A DNA stretch of 32,493 nucleotides from an uncultured Clostridia bacterium (GCA_937894515.1 CALCRH010000121.1:1-32493), one strand, 5' to 3'. Counted from the stretch's first letter, positions 15,742-23,800 are shown. Numbers and translations: made by a program. The notes: generated by a model not told the origin, from the letters alone.

Positions 15742-17028
15742 TCACTTTACGATTTTGCGGGCCTCGATATAATAGCGCTTGTCCTGCGCGTGGCCCATGG
15801 AGAAGGTCTTGCGGGGCAGAACACCATCCGCCATCACGGTCTTAAAGAGCTGATCCTTGCCCATGGCAGGAAGCAGGAAGCCCATATTGCCGGGCTTGCT
15901 GCCCAGTTCCCGGGTGACCTCATCGCCGTGGATATAGTCCACTTCCACCTCCGGGTGTGCTTTCAGATAGTCATCCATAAACACCTGCAGCGTGGCAACA
16001 GCCAACTGCTTGGTGGGATGGGGCACGGTGTATATGGCGTCCTTACCATTCCAGCAGATTTCGATGCTGTGACCCTCGCCCTCGCCCTCATAGAGGTCGG
16101 GATATTCTTTCCGGAATGCCGCCATAAAGTCGTTGGCATCCACACCGAACAGCACCCGGTGGATGGGCTCGAACTGCAGGGCATCATCGTGGTTGTTCAC
16201 CACCTCCACCAGCGCATAGCGGGCAGGCAGAGCGAGATATTCCTCGGGCGTCTTACCCTTCTTCTGCTCTTCATAGCAGGCCTTGGCGGTAGCCAGAGAG
16301 TGGTTGCCGTCACCCACAGCAAACAGCAGCGGTGCCGCACCGGACAGGTTGTACTTGCTCATCTGGGCCTCATCGGTGCAAAGACCCTCAAGAGCATCCG
16401 CCACGGCATCGATCTGCTTTTGAGACAGCTTATAGCCCTTAATGTGGCCGCCGCCCTGCATCAAATCAAAGTCATAGACCTTTTCCATGGAGGCACTTGC
16501 CGCGGTCAAAGGCTCGATAACAGTCTTTTCCGGGTTGTCGATCAGCAGCATGACGTGGGGCAGCTCAATGGGCGCATTGCGGCGAACGCGGGCACGGGGC
16601 GGAATACGCTCCTGCACGGTGGCCTCGGTGGCACGGATCAGGGCGCCGCTGCCGGGGGTAAAGTCATAGGCATCCAGATCCACCATGCCGATCAGGCCGT
16701 GACGGATCTTGCCATCGGACTGCTCACGCTCGATATAGAGCAGACTTTCCTTGAGAGTTTCAAAAATGCCCTGTTCGATATAGGTCTTCATGGAGGCATT
16801 AATGTTTTCGATAAACTCGTCTACGTTGGGGGCCTTCAAATTGGCTTCGGGCAGGATCAGGCGCAGGGTGGAAGGATCCTCGCCCACCTGCTTCTCCACA
16901 GCCTCCCAATACGCAGGCTCAGAGGTGAACTGATCACAGGCCACAACTGCCCATTTGTTCATATCGCAGTTCTTGGGCAACAGAATATCTGCGGGATAGA
17001 AGCCCAGTTTTTCAAACTTTTTGTTCAT
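15742..17028 (-). CDS. DUF1015 family protein
   Basis: 428-aa protein of the DUF1015 (PF06245) family, probably cytosolic, without a transmembrane segment. The family pattern is visible: an early block FYPADILLPK, then ADxxx-like text replaced by CDQFTSEPAYWEAVE, the central DFTPGSGALIRATEATVQERIPPR, the core GDGNHSLATAKACYEE, and the C-terminal PTKQLAVATLQVFMDDYL. The biochemical function of this subfamily is not established to my knowledge. It has its own promoter, and GGAGGAG precedes the ATG. Family call is fairly firm; no function is assigned. Confidence 0.88.
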   Translation of the reverse strand: MNKKFEKLGFYPADILLPKNCDMNKWAVVACDQFTSEPAYWEAVEKQVGEDPSTLRLILPEANLKAPNVDEFIENINASMKTYIEQGIFETLKESLLYIEREQSDGKIRHGLIGMVDLDAYDFTPGSGALIRATEATVQERIPPRARVRRNAPIELPHVMLLIDNPEKTVIEPLTAASASMEKVYDFDLMQGGGHIKGYKLSQKQIDAVADALEGLCTDEAQMSKYNLSGAAPLLFAVGDGNHSLATAKACYEEQKKGKTPEEYLALPARYALVEVVNNHDDALQFEPIHRVLFGVDANDFMAAFRKEYPDLYEGEGEGHSIEICWNGKDAIYTVPHPTKQLAVATLQVFMDDYLKAHPEVEVDYIHGDEVTRELGSKPGNMGFLLPAMGKDQLFKTVMADGVLPRKTFSMGHAQDKRYYIEARKIVK

Positions 17029-17078
17029 AATGCTCCTCCTAAACGATGGTAAATTGATGCCGTTGTGTTCTTATTTTG

Positions 17079-17108
17079 ATGATACCACAATTTTGCGGCG
17101 AATTGCAA
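17079..17108 (-). promoter_or_regulatory. Promoter of the DUF1015 gene
   Basis: On the minus strand TTGCAA (17103-17108) and TATCAT (17079-17084) are 18 bp apart, about 50 bp upstream of the ATG at 17028. Confidence 0.5.
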
Positions 17109-17215
17109 TCCCCGTTCCAAAAATTTTTTAGGTGTTCTTACAATTTTTTGCCGTATAACTCTTGCCGCTTGCGGCAAACTAAGGATACTCGCCAAAAAAG
17201 TTAGGAGGTAATACT

Positions 17216-17422
17216 TTGAAATTCATCGATAAACTGGCGCTGGCTCTTGTGATCATCGGGGCGCTGAACTGGGGCAGTGTGGGGCTTTTCGGTTTTGACT
17301 GCGTGGCTTTCCTCTTTGGCGGCCAAACCGGCACCTTTGCCCGCATCATCTATTCTCTTGTTGGTATTTCCGGCCTGTGGTGTATTTCCCTGCTGTTCCG
17401 GGATTGGGGCCGCCACGATTGA
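17216..17422 (+). CDS. DUF378 small membrane protein (YuzA-like)
   Basis: 68-aa protein with two predicted membrane helices (about residues 6-24 and 43-62). The motif LVIIGALNWGSVGLFGFD is typical of DUF378/YuzA proteins, which have no settled function. The start is an unusual TTG at 17216, chosen because TTAGGAGGT lies at ideal distance and no ATG fits. A palindrome, TTGCCGC-TT-GCGGCAA (17162-17177), lies upstream. It is convergent with the VanZ-like gene and ends inside their shared terminator. Confidence 0.85.
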   Translation: MKFIDKLALALVIIGALNWGSVGLFGFDCVAFLFGGQTGTFARIIYSLVGISGLWCISLLFRDWGRHD

Positions 17423-17464
17423 TAAAAAAAGAAGCACTGTCAGGTGCTTCTTTTTTTATCAATC
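17417..17464. terminator. Shared bidirectional terminator (DUF378 / VanZ genes)
   Basis: A perfect 21-bp inverted repeat (17417-17437 with 17444-17464) has a 6-base loop, and seven A or seven T are built into the arms. Both genes end within it: the DUF378 stop is at 17420-17422, and the VanZ stop is at 17440-17442 in the loop. Confidence 0.9.
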
Positions 17465-17868
17465 AAATAGAAGATCAGGCAGGTCACGGCGCCGCCGAAA
17501 ACGGCACCGCCGAAATCCAGCCAGACATCCTGGATCATAGGGCCTCGTCCGCTGAAAATCTGTATGGTCTCATCCAGCAGAGCCACCACCATGGAAAGCA
17601 TGGCGCCATACAGTTCACGCCAGATGCTTTTCAGCGGAAAACAGCGCAGCAGTAAGAAGAGCAGACAGCCCAGCAGAGCATATTCCGTAAAATGCGCCAG
17701 CTTTCGCACAAAATGTTCGGGGATATCCGTTATACCCAGCAGGCGGCTCAAAAGTTCCGTCACCCAACCGCTCTCCTGGGCAGACAGCTGACGCGGCAGG
17801 CAGGACTGGCACCAAATCAGCAGAACTGCCAGGCAGACCAAGCAGAAAAACACGTTACGCTTTGTCAT
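17440..17868 (-). CDS. VanZ-like family membrane protein
   Basis: 142-aa membrane protein with about four predicted helices. The VanZ signature is clear: RKLAHFTEYALLG near residue 55, followed by DETIQIFSGRGPMIQDVWLDFGG near 100. VanZ confers low-level teicoplanin resistance in enterococci; most homologues have no known role and sit near cell-envelope genes. It is the last gene of the cps-type operon, 11 bp after the LCP gene, with GGAGGGGGAG as ribosome site. A cell-envelope role is inferred from family and neighbours only. Its last codons form one arm of the shared terminator. Confidence 0.92.
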   Translation of the reverse strand: MTKRNVFFCLVCLAVLLIWCQSCLPRQLSAQESGWVTELLSRLLGITDIPEHFVRKLAHFTEYALLGCLLFLLLRCFPLKSIWRELYGAMLSMVVALLDETIQIFSGRGPMIQDVWLDFGGAVFGGAVTCLIFYLIDKKRST

Positions 17869-17879
17869 TCTCCCCCTCC

Positions 17880-18908
17880 TTACCGGGGCAGTCTTTTTCC
17901 GTTTTTGTATTCCACAACTTCATCATAGAACAGCGATGCAACGGTATTAAATCGTGCCTCGTCATCTAAATAGTATTCGATATACTCTGCGCCTTTGATT
18001 GCTTCGCCCTGCAAGGTTTGAATGGGCTGCATCTCATATTTGGCAACTGCATCGGCGATCTCAGCCAACTGATTGACCGTGCAGTCCGACACCATATAGG
18101 GGCTGATCTCCAGCAGGGTATCCACAGCAAAGCCCACATCATCTTCCATCGCCGCCACGGTCTTCTGGCGCAGGCCGCTGAGATACTGGCGCTGGCGTTC
18201 CATCCGGGACAGGTTGGTGCTGTCCTCCAGACTTGCGCGGCTGCGGACAAAGGTCAGGGCGTGCGGGCCAAGCAATGTGACCTCTTCCCCCAGGATCAGC
18301 GTATCGTCAATATTGGAAAAATCGTCCTCCACGCTTACGGTAACACCGCCCACCAGGTCATTCAGCATCTGCACCGCGTCCATGGTGACGGAGAAATAGT
18401 GGTCGATGGTTTGGTCCATCAGAATTGCCGAAACGGATCGCACCGTGTTTTCGCAGCTGTCCTCTTTTCCGGAGCCATAGGTGTGGGACAGCGCGATTTG
18501 CTCGTCGATGAGGCCGATGGGCTCACCGCTTACGCTCAGGGCGGTTACCGGGGCGATCGTATCACGGTTGATTTGCAGAGGTGTGCAGATCCGGTTCACC
18601 GGGTCTATGACCATCAGCAGCAAGAAGTCACATTGCTGCTGGTTGTTATAGCTGTCTGTCTGCAGCTCAGCGGCAAACTTGTCTATGCCGATCAGGAGCA
18701 CGGTTTTTACCGGCTTCGGGGCATATTTTTTGCCGTCAATGATCAAATAGCCGCTGCTCTCCTGACCCTCTATTTCGACTTCATTGCCGGCGTTGGACTT
18801 CGCTTCCCAGTAGTGCAGCAAAAATAAGCCAAGCGCCACCAGCAAAAACATTGCCAGTGCCGCCAAGCTCACTTTTATGATAAACTTTTTATTTTCCCGT
18901 CTTGTCAT
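17880..18908 (-). CDS. LytR-CpsA-Psr (LCP) family glycopolymer ligase
   Basis: 342-aa membrane-anchored enzyme. LCP proteins transfer undecaprenyl-linked glycopolymers (teichoic acid, capsule) onto peptidoglycan. A single N-terminal helix (about 9-32) is followed by an extracellular LCP domain (about 67-250). Visible catalytic-site elements are DFLLLMVID (94-102), NRDT (114-117), FVRSR (220-224) and SRMERQRQYL (234-243), which supply the Asp and Arg residues that bind the pyrophosphate. The ATG overlaps the preceding gene by 4 nt (ATGA). Lying in the same operon as Wzz/tyrosine-kinase genes, it probably attaches an exopolysaccharide to the wall; the polymer itself is unknown. Confidence 0.93.
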   Translation of the reverse strand: MTRRENKKFIIKVSLAALAMFLLVALGLFLLHYWEAKSNAGNEVEIEGQESSGYLIIDGKKYAPKPVKTVLLIGIDKFAAELQTDSYNNQQQCDFLLLMVIDPVNRICTPLQINRDTIAPVTALSVSGEPIGLIDEQIALSHTYGSGKEDSCENTVRSVSAILMDQTIDHYFSVTMDAVQMLNDLVGGVTVSVEDDFSNIDDTLILGEEVTLLGPHALTFVRSRASLEDSTNLSRMERQRQYLSGLRQKTVAAMEDDVGFAVDTLLEISPYMVSDCTVNQLAEIADAVAKYEMQPIQTLQGEAIKGAEYIEYYLDDEARFNTVASLFYDEVVEYKNGKRLPR

Positions 18909-19852
18909 CTGTTTTTCTTACGCCGATTTAAAACCGTCACACCACCGGCGCTGGCGATCATTGTCACGCCCAGGCCAAGCAGGGATACCGGGTCAGCGGT
19001 CTTGGGCGAAACAACGCCACCGATATAGCCAAGCTCACCGGTTTCATCGTCCGCAGAGCGCTTCACCACAATGGCAAAGGGGGACAGGTTCACCTCGTCA
19101 TCCTTTTTATCGGCGGGTGCCTGGGTCTGGCGGGGGATCACGTTGACCTTAAAGTCAATGGTGTTGTTTGCGGTATCTACCGTGGCCTTTACCACTTCCC
19201 ATTTCCCATCCATATCGCTGGGACGGTGGAGCAATGCCACAAAGTTCTGCAGAACGAAATCATCCACATTGATTTTATACACTCTGGCGTGTTCATCGTT
19301 TTTGGAGTCTTCTTCCTCGTGCTGGTTGGGCTGCTTATTCGGGCCGGAAGTATCGTCAATGCACTCGTAGTAGGTTACATCGAACAAATCGCTGACATAG
19401 ATATTCTCCACCGTGGTACCGGCGGCTTTGGCAGCAGCCTCAAGGTCTTTGCGATAGTTGTCATCTACGCCGGGCAGTTCCGTCAGCAAGTCATTGTTGC
19501 TTTTCAGGGTCATCACTTCCTGATAGGCCTTTTCCAGGTCTGCCTGGCTGTGCTGAGCGATGGTGATATACTCCTCGCCGCCGTGGCGCACCACATCCGG
19601 CATACCGTCCTTGCGACTGTAGGGCGTAACGATCAGCTCATCGTAGCAAGTATCCTCTTCCTGAATATACACCACTTCACTGCCGTTGATGGTTTCCGTC
19701 TTAATGATCTCCGCAGGATAGTCAGGATCAGCGCTCTCTACGGTGACATTCGGCAATTCCGCAGAGGTCGGACTCTTATCGTACGCAAATGCAAAGGTCA
19801 TCAGGCTGGCCACCAACAGGATCGCCATCACCAAAGACAAACATTTTTTCAT
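18905..19852 (-). CDS. Secreted protein with sortase-like C-terminal sorting signal
   Basis: 315-aa protein of unknown function. It has a classic signal peptide (KK, hydrophobic core, AFA before YDKSP, cleavage near residue 23). The C-terminus has SPKTAD (282-287), a hydrophobic stretch (about 288-308) and the tail NRRKKNR, the layout of a cell-wall sorting signal with Ala where LPXTG-type motifs have Gly. The mature region is acidic and contains a low-complexity segment NQHEEEDSKNDEH. No recognised domain. The start is the ATG at 19852 with GGAAAGGA upstream; a longer open frame to 19987 would overlap the phosphatase gene and bury the signal peptide. It is an operon member between the phosphatase and LCP genes. 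Identity unknown; surface location inferred. Confidence 0.85.
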   Translation of the reverse strand: MKKCLSLVMAILLVASLMTFAFAYDKSPTSAELPNVTVESADPDYPAEIIKTETINGSEVVYIQEEDTCYDELIVTPYSRKDGMPDVVRHGGEEYITIAQHSQADLEKAYQEVMTLKSNNDLLTELPGVDDNYRKDLEAAAKAAGTTVENIYVSDLFDVTYYECIDDTSGPNKQPNQHEEEDSKNDEHARVYKINVDDFVLQNFVALLHRPSDMDGKWEVVKATVDTANNTIDFKVNVIPRQTQAPADKKDDEVNLSPFAIVVKRSADDETGELGYIGGVVSPKTADPVSLLGLGVTMIASAGGVTVLNRRKKNR

Positions 19853-19889
19853 AATTTGCACATCCTTTCCTATTTTGACCGTCACATTA

Positions 19890-20597
19890 TCAGCGATGTG
19901 ACAAGTATTCCAAAAAGTCATCACTCCGGTGTTCAAAAAACGACCTGTAGTCTTCCCCCAGTTCCTTACCGATATAGTGCAGGGCACTGTCCATATGGGG
20001 GGCGCGGGTGGTTAGATTGTGGGTATCCGTTCCCAACACGTAGATCCAGTCCCGGCGCAGCATCTGAACGGCCTTTTTCCGTACTATCGGCGCCAGGAAA
20101 AACTCCGCATTGCATTGGAACAGCACGCCGCTTCGCAAAAGCCGATCCCAGATCTTGTCGCTTTGAAACGCCAAATAACGCTCCACATGGGCAAGGAGTA
20201 CCGTCACCTCACCAGCCGCAGCCAGCTCACAGATCTCCCGTATCTCATACTCGCCCCAATGGGAAAACGGCATCTCCAGCAACAGGAGATTGGTTCCCTC
20301 TGCACAGAGCCGATTCAACCCATCCAAATGGCTGATTCCCCGGTAATACAGCACCTCTGCTCCCAACCGGAACCGGGGCAACGGTTCATCGGGCAGGGCG
20401 CTGCACAGCTTACTGTAGGATGCCCCCCGCCGCAGCAGAAACTTGCTCAGGCTGATCTGATTGGGATAAAAATGGGGGGTGAAGAACACCGTATCTACGC
20501 CTTGCGCCTGCAGCCGCCGGAGCATTTCAATGCTGTCCTCGACCCGCTGGCTGCCGTCATCGATCCCCGGCAGAATATGGCTGTGATAGTCGATCAT
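19890..20597 (-). CDS. PHP-type protein-tyrosine phosphatase (CpsB/YwqE family)
   Basis: 235-aa manganese-dependent tyrosine phosphatase of the PHP superfamily, expected to dephosphorylate the adjacent CpsD-type kinase. Metal-binding motifs are clear: DYHSHILPGIDDGS (3-16), FTPHFYP, AEVLYY, AHVERY and the late GTDTHN. Length is slightly short of the typical 240-255 aa but all motifs are present. The ATG overlaps the kinase stop by 4 nt (ATGA), implying coupled translation of kinase and phosphatase. CpsB is used as a family name; the polysaccharide controlled is not in the window. Confidence 0.94.
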   Translation of the reverse strand: MIDYHSHILPGIDDGSQRVEDSIEMLRRLQAQGVDTVFFTPHFYPNQISLSKFLLRRGASYSKLCSALPDEPLPRFRLGAEVLYYRGISHLDGLNRLCAEGTNLLLLEMPFSHWGEYEIREICELAAAGEVTVLLAHVERYLAFQSDKIWDRLLRSGVLFQCNAEFFLAPIVRKKAVQMLRRDWIYVLGTDTHNLTTRAPHMDSALHYIGKELGEDYRSFFEHRSDDFLEYLSHR

Positions 20598-21565
20598 TTC
20601 GTCTCTGTCGTCACCGGTTCAGCCGGCTCAGTCGGGTCAGCTTTGCGATGCTGGAAATCCCAGACATCCTCATAGCTGTGACCGTTCTCGCCATAGCCGT
20701 ATTTATAACCGTACTTTTCATATTTGCCATACTTGCTGTATTTGCCATACTTGCTGTATTTGCCATATTTACTGTATTTATACCTGCCATATTTGCCGTA
20801 CTTGCCATAACGGCGGTAATGATAACCGCTGCCACCGTTGCCGGTATCGTTCATGACAAAGCCCAGCAGCTTGCTCTGATCCAAAAACGCCATTTGGCGC
20901 ATACATTCGTTTAGTGCGGTCTTATCGGTATAGTTCTCGCGAATCACCAGCAGCAAGCCATCCACGCTGTCGGCAACCGTCAGCGCATCGGAAACGATAT
21001 TCACCGGCGGCAGGTCGATGATAATCGCCTCATAGCGTTTCGCACATTCCGCCAGCAGCTTTTTCATCTGTTCGCCGCCCAGCAGCTCAGACGGATTAGG
21101 GGGAATATTGCCGGCGGGCAAAATGTGCCAGTTGTCCAGCAGTCCGGACTGCGCCACCGCCTCATCCAGGGTGCAAAGGCCTACCAGTACGTTGGAAAGG
21201 CCCGGTTTGCCGGGAAGCCCCAGCTTCTTTGCCACACTGGGCAAACGCATATCCGCATCGATCAGCAGGGTTTTTCCGCCGGTCTCCGCCTGGGTATAGC
21301 TCAGATTGATAGAGGTGGTGGTTTTTCCCTCGCCGCGGATCGAACTGGTCACGCCAATGATCCGGCATTTCTTCTCCGTCGGCAGAGTATAGCGCAGATT
21401 GGTTCGCAGCAGCTTATACGCCTCAGACGAAGAGAAACTCAGCTGATCGCATAAGGTCATTTTCTCTTCCGACTCAACCGTCGTCTTCTTTTCCGGCTCT
21501 TTTGCCGCCACAGTCGTGTTCTCCACAGGGGTATGCTCCACAGGGGTATGCACTTTTTTGCTCAT
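20594..21565 (-). CDS. Bacterial tyrosine kinase (CpsD/YwqD family) with Tyr-rich repeat tail
   Basis: 323-aa cytosolic BY-kinase that phosphorylates its own tyrosine tail and works with a Wzz-like activator in exopolysaccharide control. Walker A is SSIRGEGKTTT (74-84), Walker A' LLIDADMR (100-107) and Walker B IIIDLPP (181-187). The tail from about 248 to 298 has 18 tyrosines arranged as KYG/KYS triplets, far more than the usual short Tyr cluster, and is coded by an 18-bp tandem repeat. A second small tandem duplication gives HTPVEHTPVE near the N-terminus. The start directly follows the stop of the Wzz-like gene, whose last codons (GGGGAGGC) form the ribosome site. Kinase identity is firm; tail function is inferred. 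Confidence 0.95.
   Translation of the reverse strand: MSKKVHTPVEHTPVENTTVAAKEPEKKTTVESEEKMTLCDQLSFSSSEAYKLLRTNLRYTLPTEKKCRIIGVTSSIRGEGKTTTSINLSYTQAETGGKTLLIDADMRLPSVAKKLGLPGKPGLSNVLVGLCTLDEAVAQSGLLDNWHILPAGNIPPNPSELLGGEQMKKLLAECAKRYEAIIIDLPPVNIVSDALTVADSVDGLLLVIRENYTDKTALNECMRQMAFLDQSKLLGFVMNDTGNGGSGYHYRRYGKYGKYGRYKYSKYGKYSKYGKYSKYGKYEKYGYKYGYGENGHSYEDVWDFQHRKADPTEPAEPVTTETK
20721..20774. repeat. 18-bp tandem repeat coding the CpsD tyrosine tail
   Basis: Three 18-bp units: 20721-20738 and 20739-20756 are identical, and 20757-20774 differs at two bases. Degenerate versions flank it. Each unit codes six residues with two Tyr (KYGKYS on the minus strand). Confidence 0.9.
21521..21550. repeat. 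15-bp tandem duplication in the CpsD N-terminus
   Basis: Two identical 15-bp units (21521-21535, 21536-21550) in frame code two HTPVE copies upstream of the kinase core, in a likely disordered leader. Confidence 0.9.
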
Positions 21566-22384
21566 TTAAGCCTCCCCCTTTCCACTCTGGGCATGATCAT
21601 AGCCATAGCCATAATTGTGCTGATAGCGATAGGCATAGTTCCTCTTGTAATACTTTTTGTCGTAATAGTAGCCCTTTCGCCCGGAACTGTTCAGATTGGG
21701 AATCATCGCCAGAATCGGCGTATTGTAGTTCTGGAGCAGGTAGTCCTCCTCCCGGATCACATCATCTGCCAGATCCAGAACAACGATCAGTCCGGCGCTG
21801 AGCACAAACCCGATCACCAAGCCGATCGCGGTATATTTGGTAAAGCTGGGGGCTACCCGTCTGCCAGTGGAAACCGCGAAGTCCACCACGCGGACGCTAC
21901 TGCCGTCCACCACGTCGGAGATGGTCTTGGGCAACACTTTGGCGATGGTGTTGGCGATGAGCTTTGCTTCATCGGCATTGGTGGAGGTCACCTTAATTTC
22001 AAAGATTTCGGTGTTATTCACCGCACCGCTGGTGATCATACGGGAGAGTTCTTCATAAGTATAGTCCACGCCAGACTGTCTGATGACCTCATTCAACGTG
22101 GTCCGGCTCTTCAAAATGACCAGATAGGTGTCCACCAGACTCTGTGCCGCCGACAGTTCACCGGAGGAAATACTCACGTTGGTACTGCCGATAGAAATCG
22201 AGCTGTTATTCACGTACATCATGGCCGTAGAAGAATAGGACGGTTCGATCAGGAACCGGGCATAGCAAAATGCCATTGCCCCAGCCAGAAAGGTTGCCAG
22301 AATAATGATCCACGCACGCTGCCACAACACTTTAATGAGGTGGAGCAAATCAATTTCATAGACCTGTTCGTTCTGCTTTTTCAT
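21566..22384 (-). CDS. Wzz/CpsC-type chain-length and kinase-activator protein
   Basis: 272-aa membrane protein of the Wzz family that controls polysaccharide chain length and activates the BY-kinase. It starts with EIDLLHLIKVLWQRAW, has two membrane helices (about 24-44 and 185-206) and an extracellular loop between. The cytoplasmic C-terminus holds TPILAMIPN and then a short tail with 11 tyrosines between 239 and 262 (KGYYYDKKYYKRNYAYRYQ and on). A Tyr-rich tail is expected on CpsD, not on its activator. The ATG at 22384 is chosen because GGAGGATC precedes it; an ATG further upstream lacks a site. First gene of the six-gene operon. Confidence 0.93.
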   Translation of the reverse strand: MKKQNEQVYEIDLLHLIKVLWQRAWIIILATFLAGAMAFCYARFLIEPSYSSTAMMYVNNSSISIGSTNVSISSGELSAAQSLVDTYLVILKSRTTLNEVIRQSGVDYTYEELSRMITSGAVNNTEIFEIKVTSTNADEAKLIANTIAKVLPKTISDVVDGSSVRVVDFAVSTGRRVAPSFTKYTAIGLVIGFVLSAGLIVVLDLADDVIREEDYLLQNYNTPILAMIPNLNSSGRKGYYYDKKYYKRNYAYRYQHNYGYGYDHAQSGKGEA

Positions 22385-22453
22385 TTGATCCTCCATCGAT
22401 AGGATATGCGCCATCTTTCTTATACACGCAAAAATCCAAATTAATCCTTATAT

Positions 22454-22482
22454 AGGATACTCTACTATTATTTAAAACGCAA
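22454..22482 (-). promoter_or_regulatory. Candidate promoter of the cps-type operon
   Basis: On the minus strand TTGCGT (22477-22482) and TATCCT (22454-22459) are 17 bp apart, about 70 bp upstream of the Wzz-like start. AT-rich surroundings; moderate match. Confidence 0.4.
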
Positions 22483-22534
22483 GCCTTTTCCCGATTTTTT
22501 CTTCTTTCTCCTGCTTTTTTTGCCGGAAAAGCGA

Positions 22535-22570
22535 TAATAGCGGGATTGCACGTTGACAATCCCGCTATTA
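22535..22570 (-). terminator. Hairpin after the aminopeptidase gene
   Basis: A perfect 14-bp stem (22535-22548 with 22557-22570) with an 8-base loop starts 7 bp after the M29 peptidase stop. The T-run after it on the minus strand is poor (ATCGCTTTT), so termination may be partial. Confidence 0.6.
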
Positions 22571-22576
22571 CAAATA

Positions 22577-23800
22577 TCAAAATGCCCAGTTGCCGTTCCG
22601 GAATATGGGAACGGTTTTGCCGTCACGGCAGATGGCGTCTATATTCATGTCGGGTGAGCCGATCATAAAGTCCTCGTGGATCATAGAGTCGTTGACGCCC
22701 AGCTGGCGGCACTCCTCCAACGTCCGGTTTTCAAAATCATTGATGGTATCGGCAAACCCCATACCCAACGCCAGATGACAGGCGGCATTCTCGTCAAAGA
22801 GTGTGTTGTAGAACAGCAGACCGCTCTTGCAAATGGGACTGTCGTAGGGCACCAGGGCGCATTCGCCCAGATAGGCGCTGCCCTCGTCCATATGGATGAG
22901 TTTGGTCAAAAGATCGTTGTTTTCCTCTGCATACCATTCCACCGCTTTTCCCTCCCGGAAACGGATCCAGAACCTGTCAATCAGCTGTCCCTGATAGGAA
23001 AGCGGCTTGGTGGCATAGACAATGCCCTCAGCCTCGCCGCGTTTGGGAGAGATGAAACACTCCTCCGAGGGAATGTTGGGGTTAAAGACGATACCCTGCA
23101 GACTCTTCTCGCTGCCACCGGAGAAATGAGCCTCGGGAATCATACCCACAGTGAAGTCCGTGCCGTTCTTGGCGGTATAGTGGAGCTTTGCAATACCCAG
23201 ACCGTTGAGGTAGTCGCAGCGGGCATGGAGATCCCGGTTGTGTTCTTCCCAGGCGGCAATGGGATCATCGGTCACGCGGGAAGTGGCCAAAATAGCCTCC
23301 CACAGCTTCTCAACCGCCTGGTTGACACGCAGCTCCGGGAACAGCTTTTTCGCCCAGGCTTCGCCGGGTACGGCGGCAATGCACCACTGATACTTGTTCT
23401 CAATGGCATCACGGTAGGGCTTGATCACCGGGAAACGCTTCTGCTGGGCCTTGGCCATCTTCTCCTGATTGATACCCTTCAAGCCGTTGGGATCCTCGCT
23501 GTCCAGATAGATGCGGCAGGGAATGTTGTCCACATAGTGCTGCCAGCGAGCGATTTCATAGTCCTCCACTTTGCCAAGGGTGGTGTTGGTGCGGTAGCGA
23601 TAATGGAGCTTTTGCAGGGGCTGATAGTTCCAATCCACTACAACTTTTCCGGCCTTGCAGCGGTAGCATTCCTCCACCAGCATGGCCACAAATTCGGGCT
23701 GATCCAGATCGGCGGCGATAAATACCTCCTGACCGGGTTGGATATTAACACCGGTACGGGCGATGAGTCTGGCATATTGGCGCAATACGGTTTTCTTCAT
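22577..23800 (-). CDS. M29 family aminopeptidase
   Basis: 407-aa cytosolic metallo-aminopeptidase of the AmpS/PepS (M29) family, which uses two metal ions to release N-terminal residues. N-terminal domain: ARLIARTGVNIQPGQEVFI. The catalytic C-terminal half keeps the family blocks: NIPSEECFISP (Glu ligand), HMDEGSAYLGECAL, NAACHLALGMGF and IHEDFMIGSPDMNIDA. Length is typical. The ATG at 23800 is preceded by AAAAGGAGC. It is divergent from the EamA transporter gene and monocistronic, ending in a hairpin. Confidence 0.95.
   Translation of the reverse strand: MKKTVLRQYARLIARTGVNIQPGQEVFIAADLDQPEFVAMLVEECYRCKAGKVVVDWNYQPLQKLHYRYRTNTTLGKVEDYEIARWQHYVDNIPCRIYLDSEDPNGLKGINQEKMAKAQQKRFPVIKPYRDAIENKYQWCIAAVPGEAWAKKLFPELRVNQAVEKLWEAILATSRVTDDPIAAWEEHNRDLHARCDYLNGLGIAKLHYTAKNGTDFTVGMIPEAHFSGGSEKSLQGIVFNPNIPSEECFISPKRGEAEGIVYATKPLSYQGQLIDRFWIRFREGKAVEWYAEENNDLLTKLIHMDEGSAYLGECALVPYDSPICKSGLLFYNTLFDENAACHLALGMGFADTINDFENRTLEECRQLGVNDSMIHEDFMIGSPDMNIDAICRDGKTVPIFRNGNWAF

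Noticed and set aside
19853..19987. N-terminal extension of the surface protein
   Set aside because: It would overlap the phosphatase gene and place the signal peptide internally.
20721..20774. Tandem repeat as a CRISPR array
   Set aside because: Units are 18 bp, directly adjacent with no spacers, and are in-frame coding sequence.
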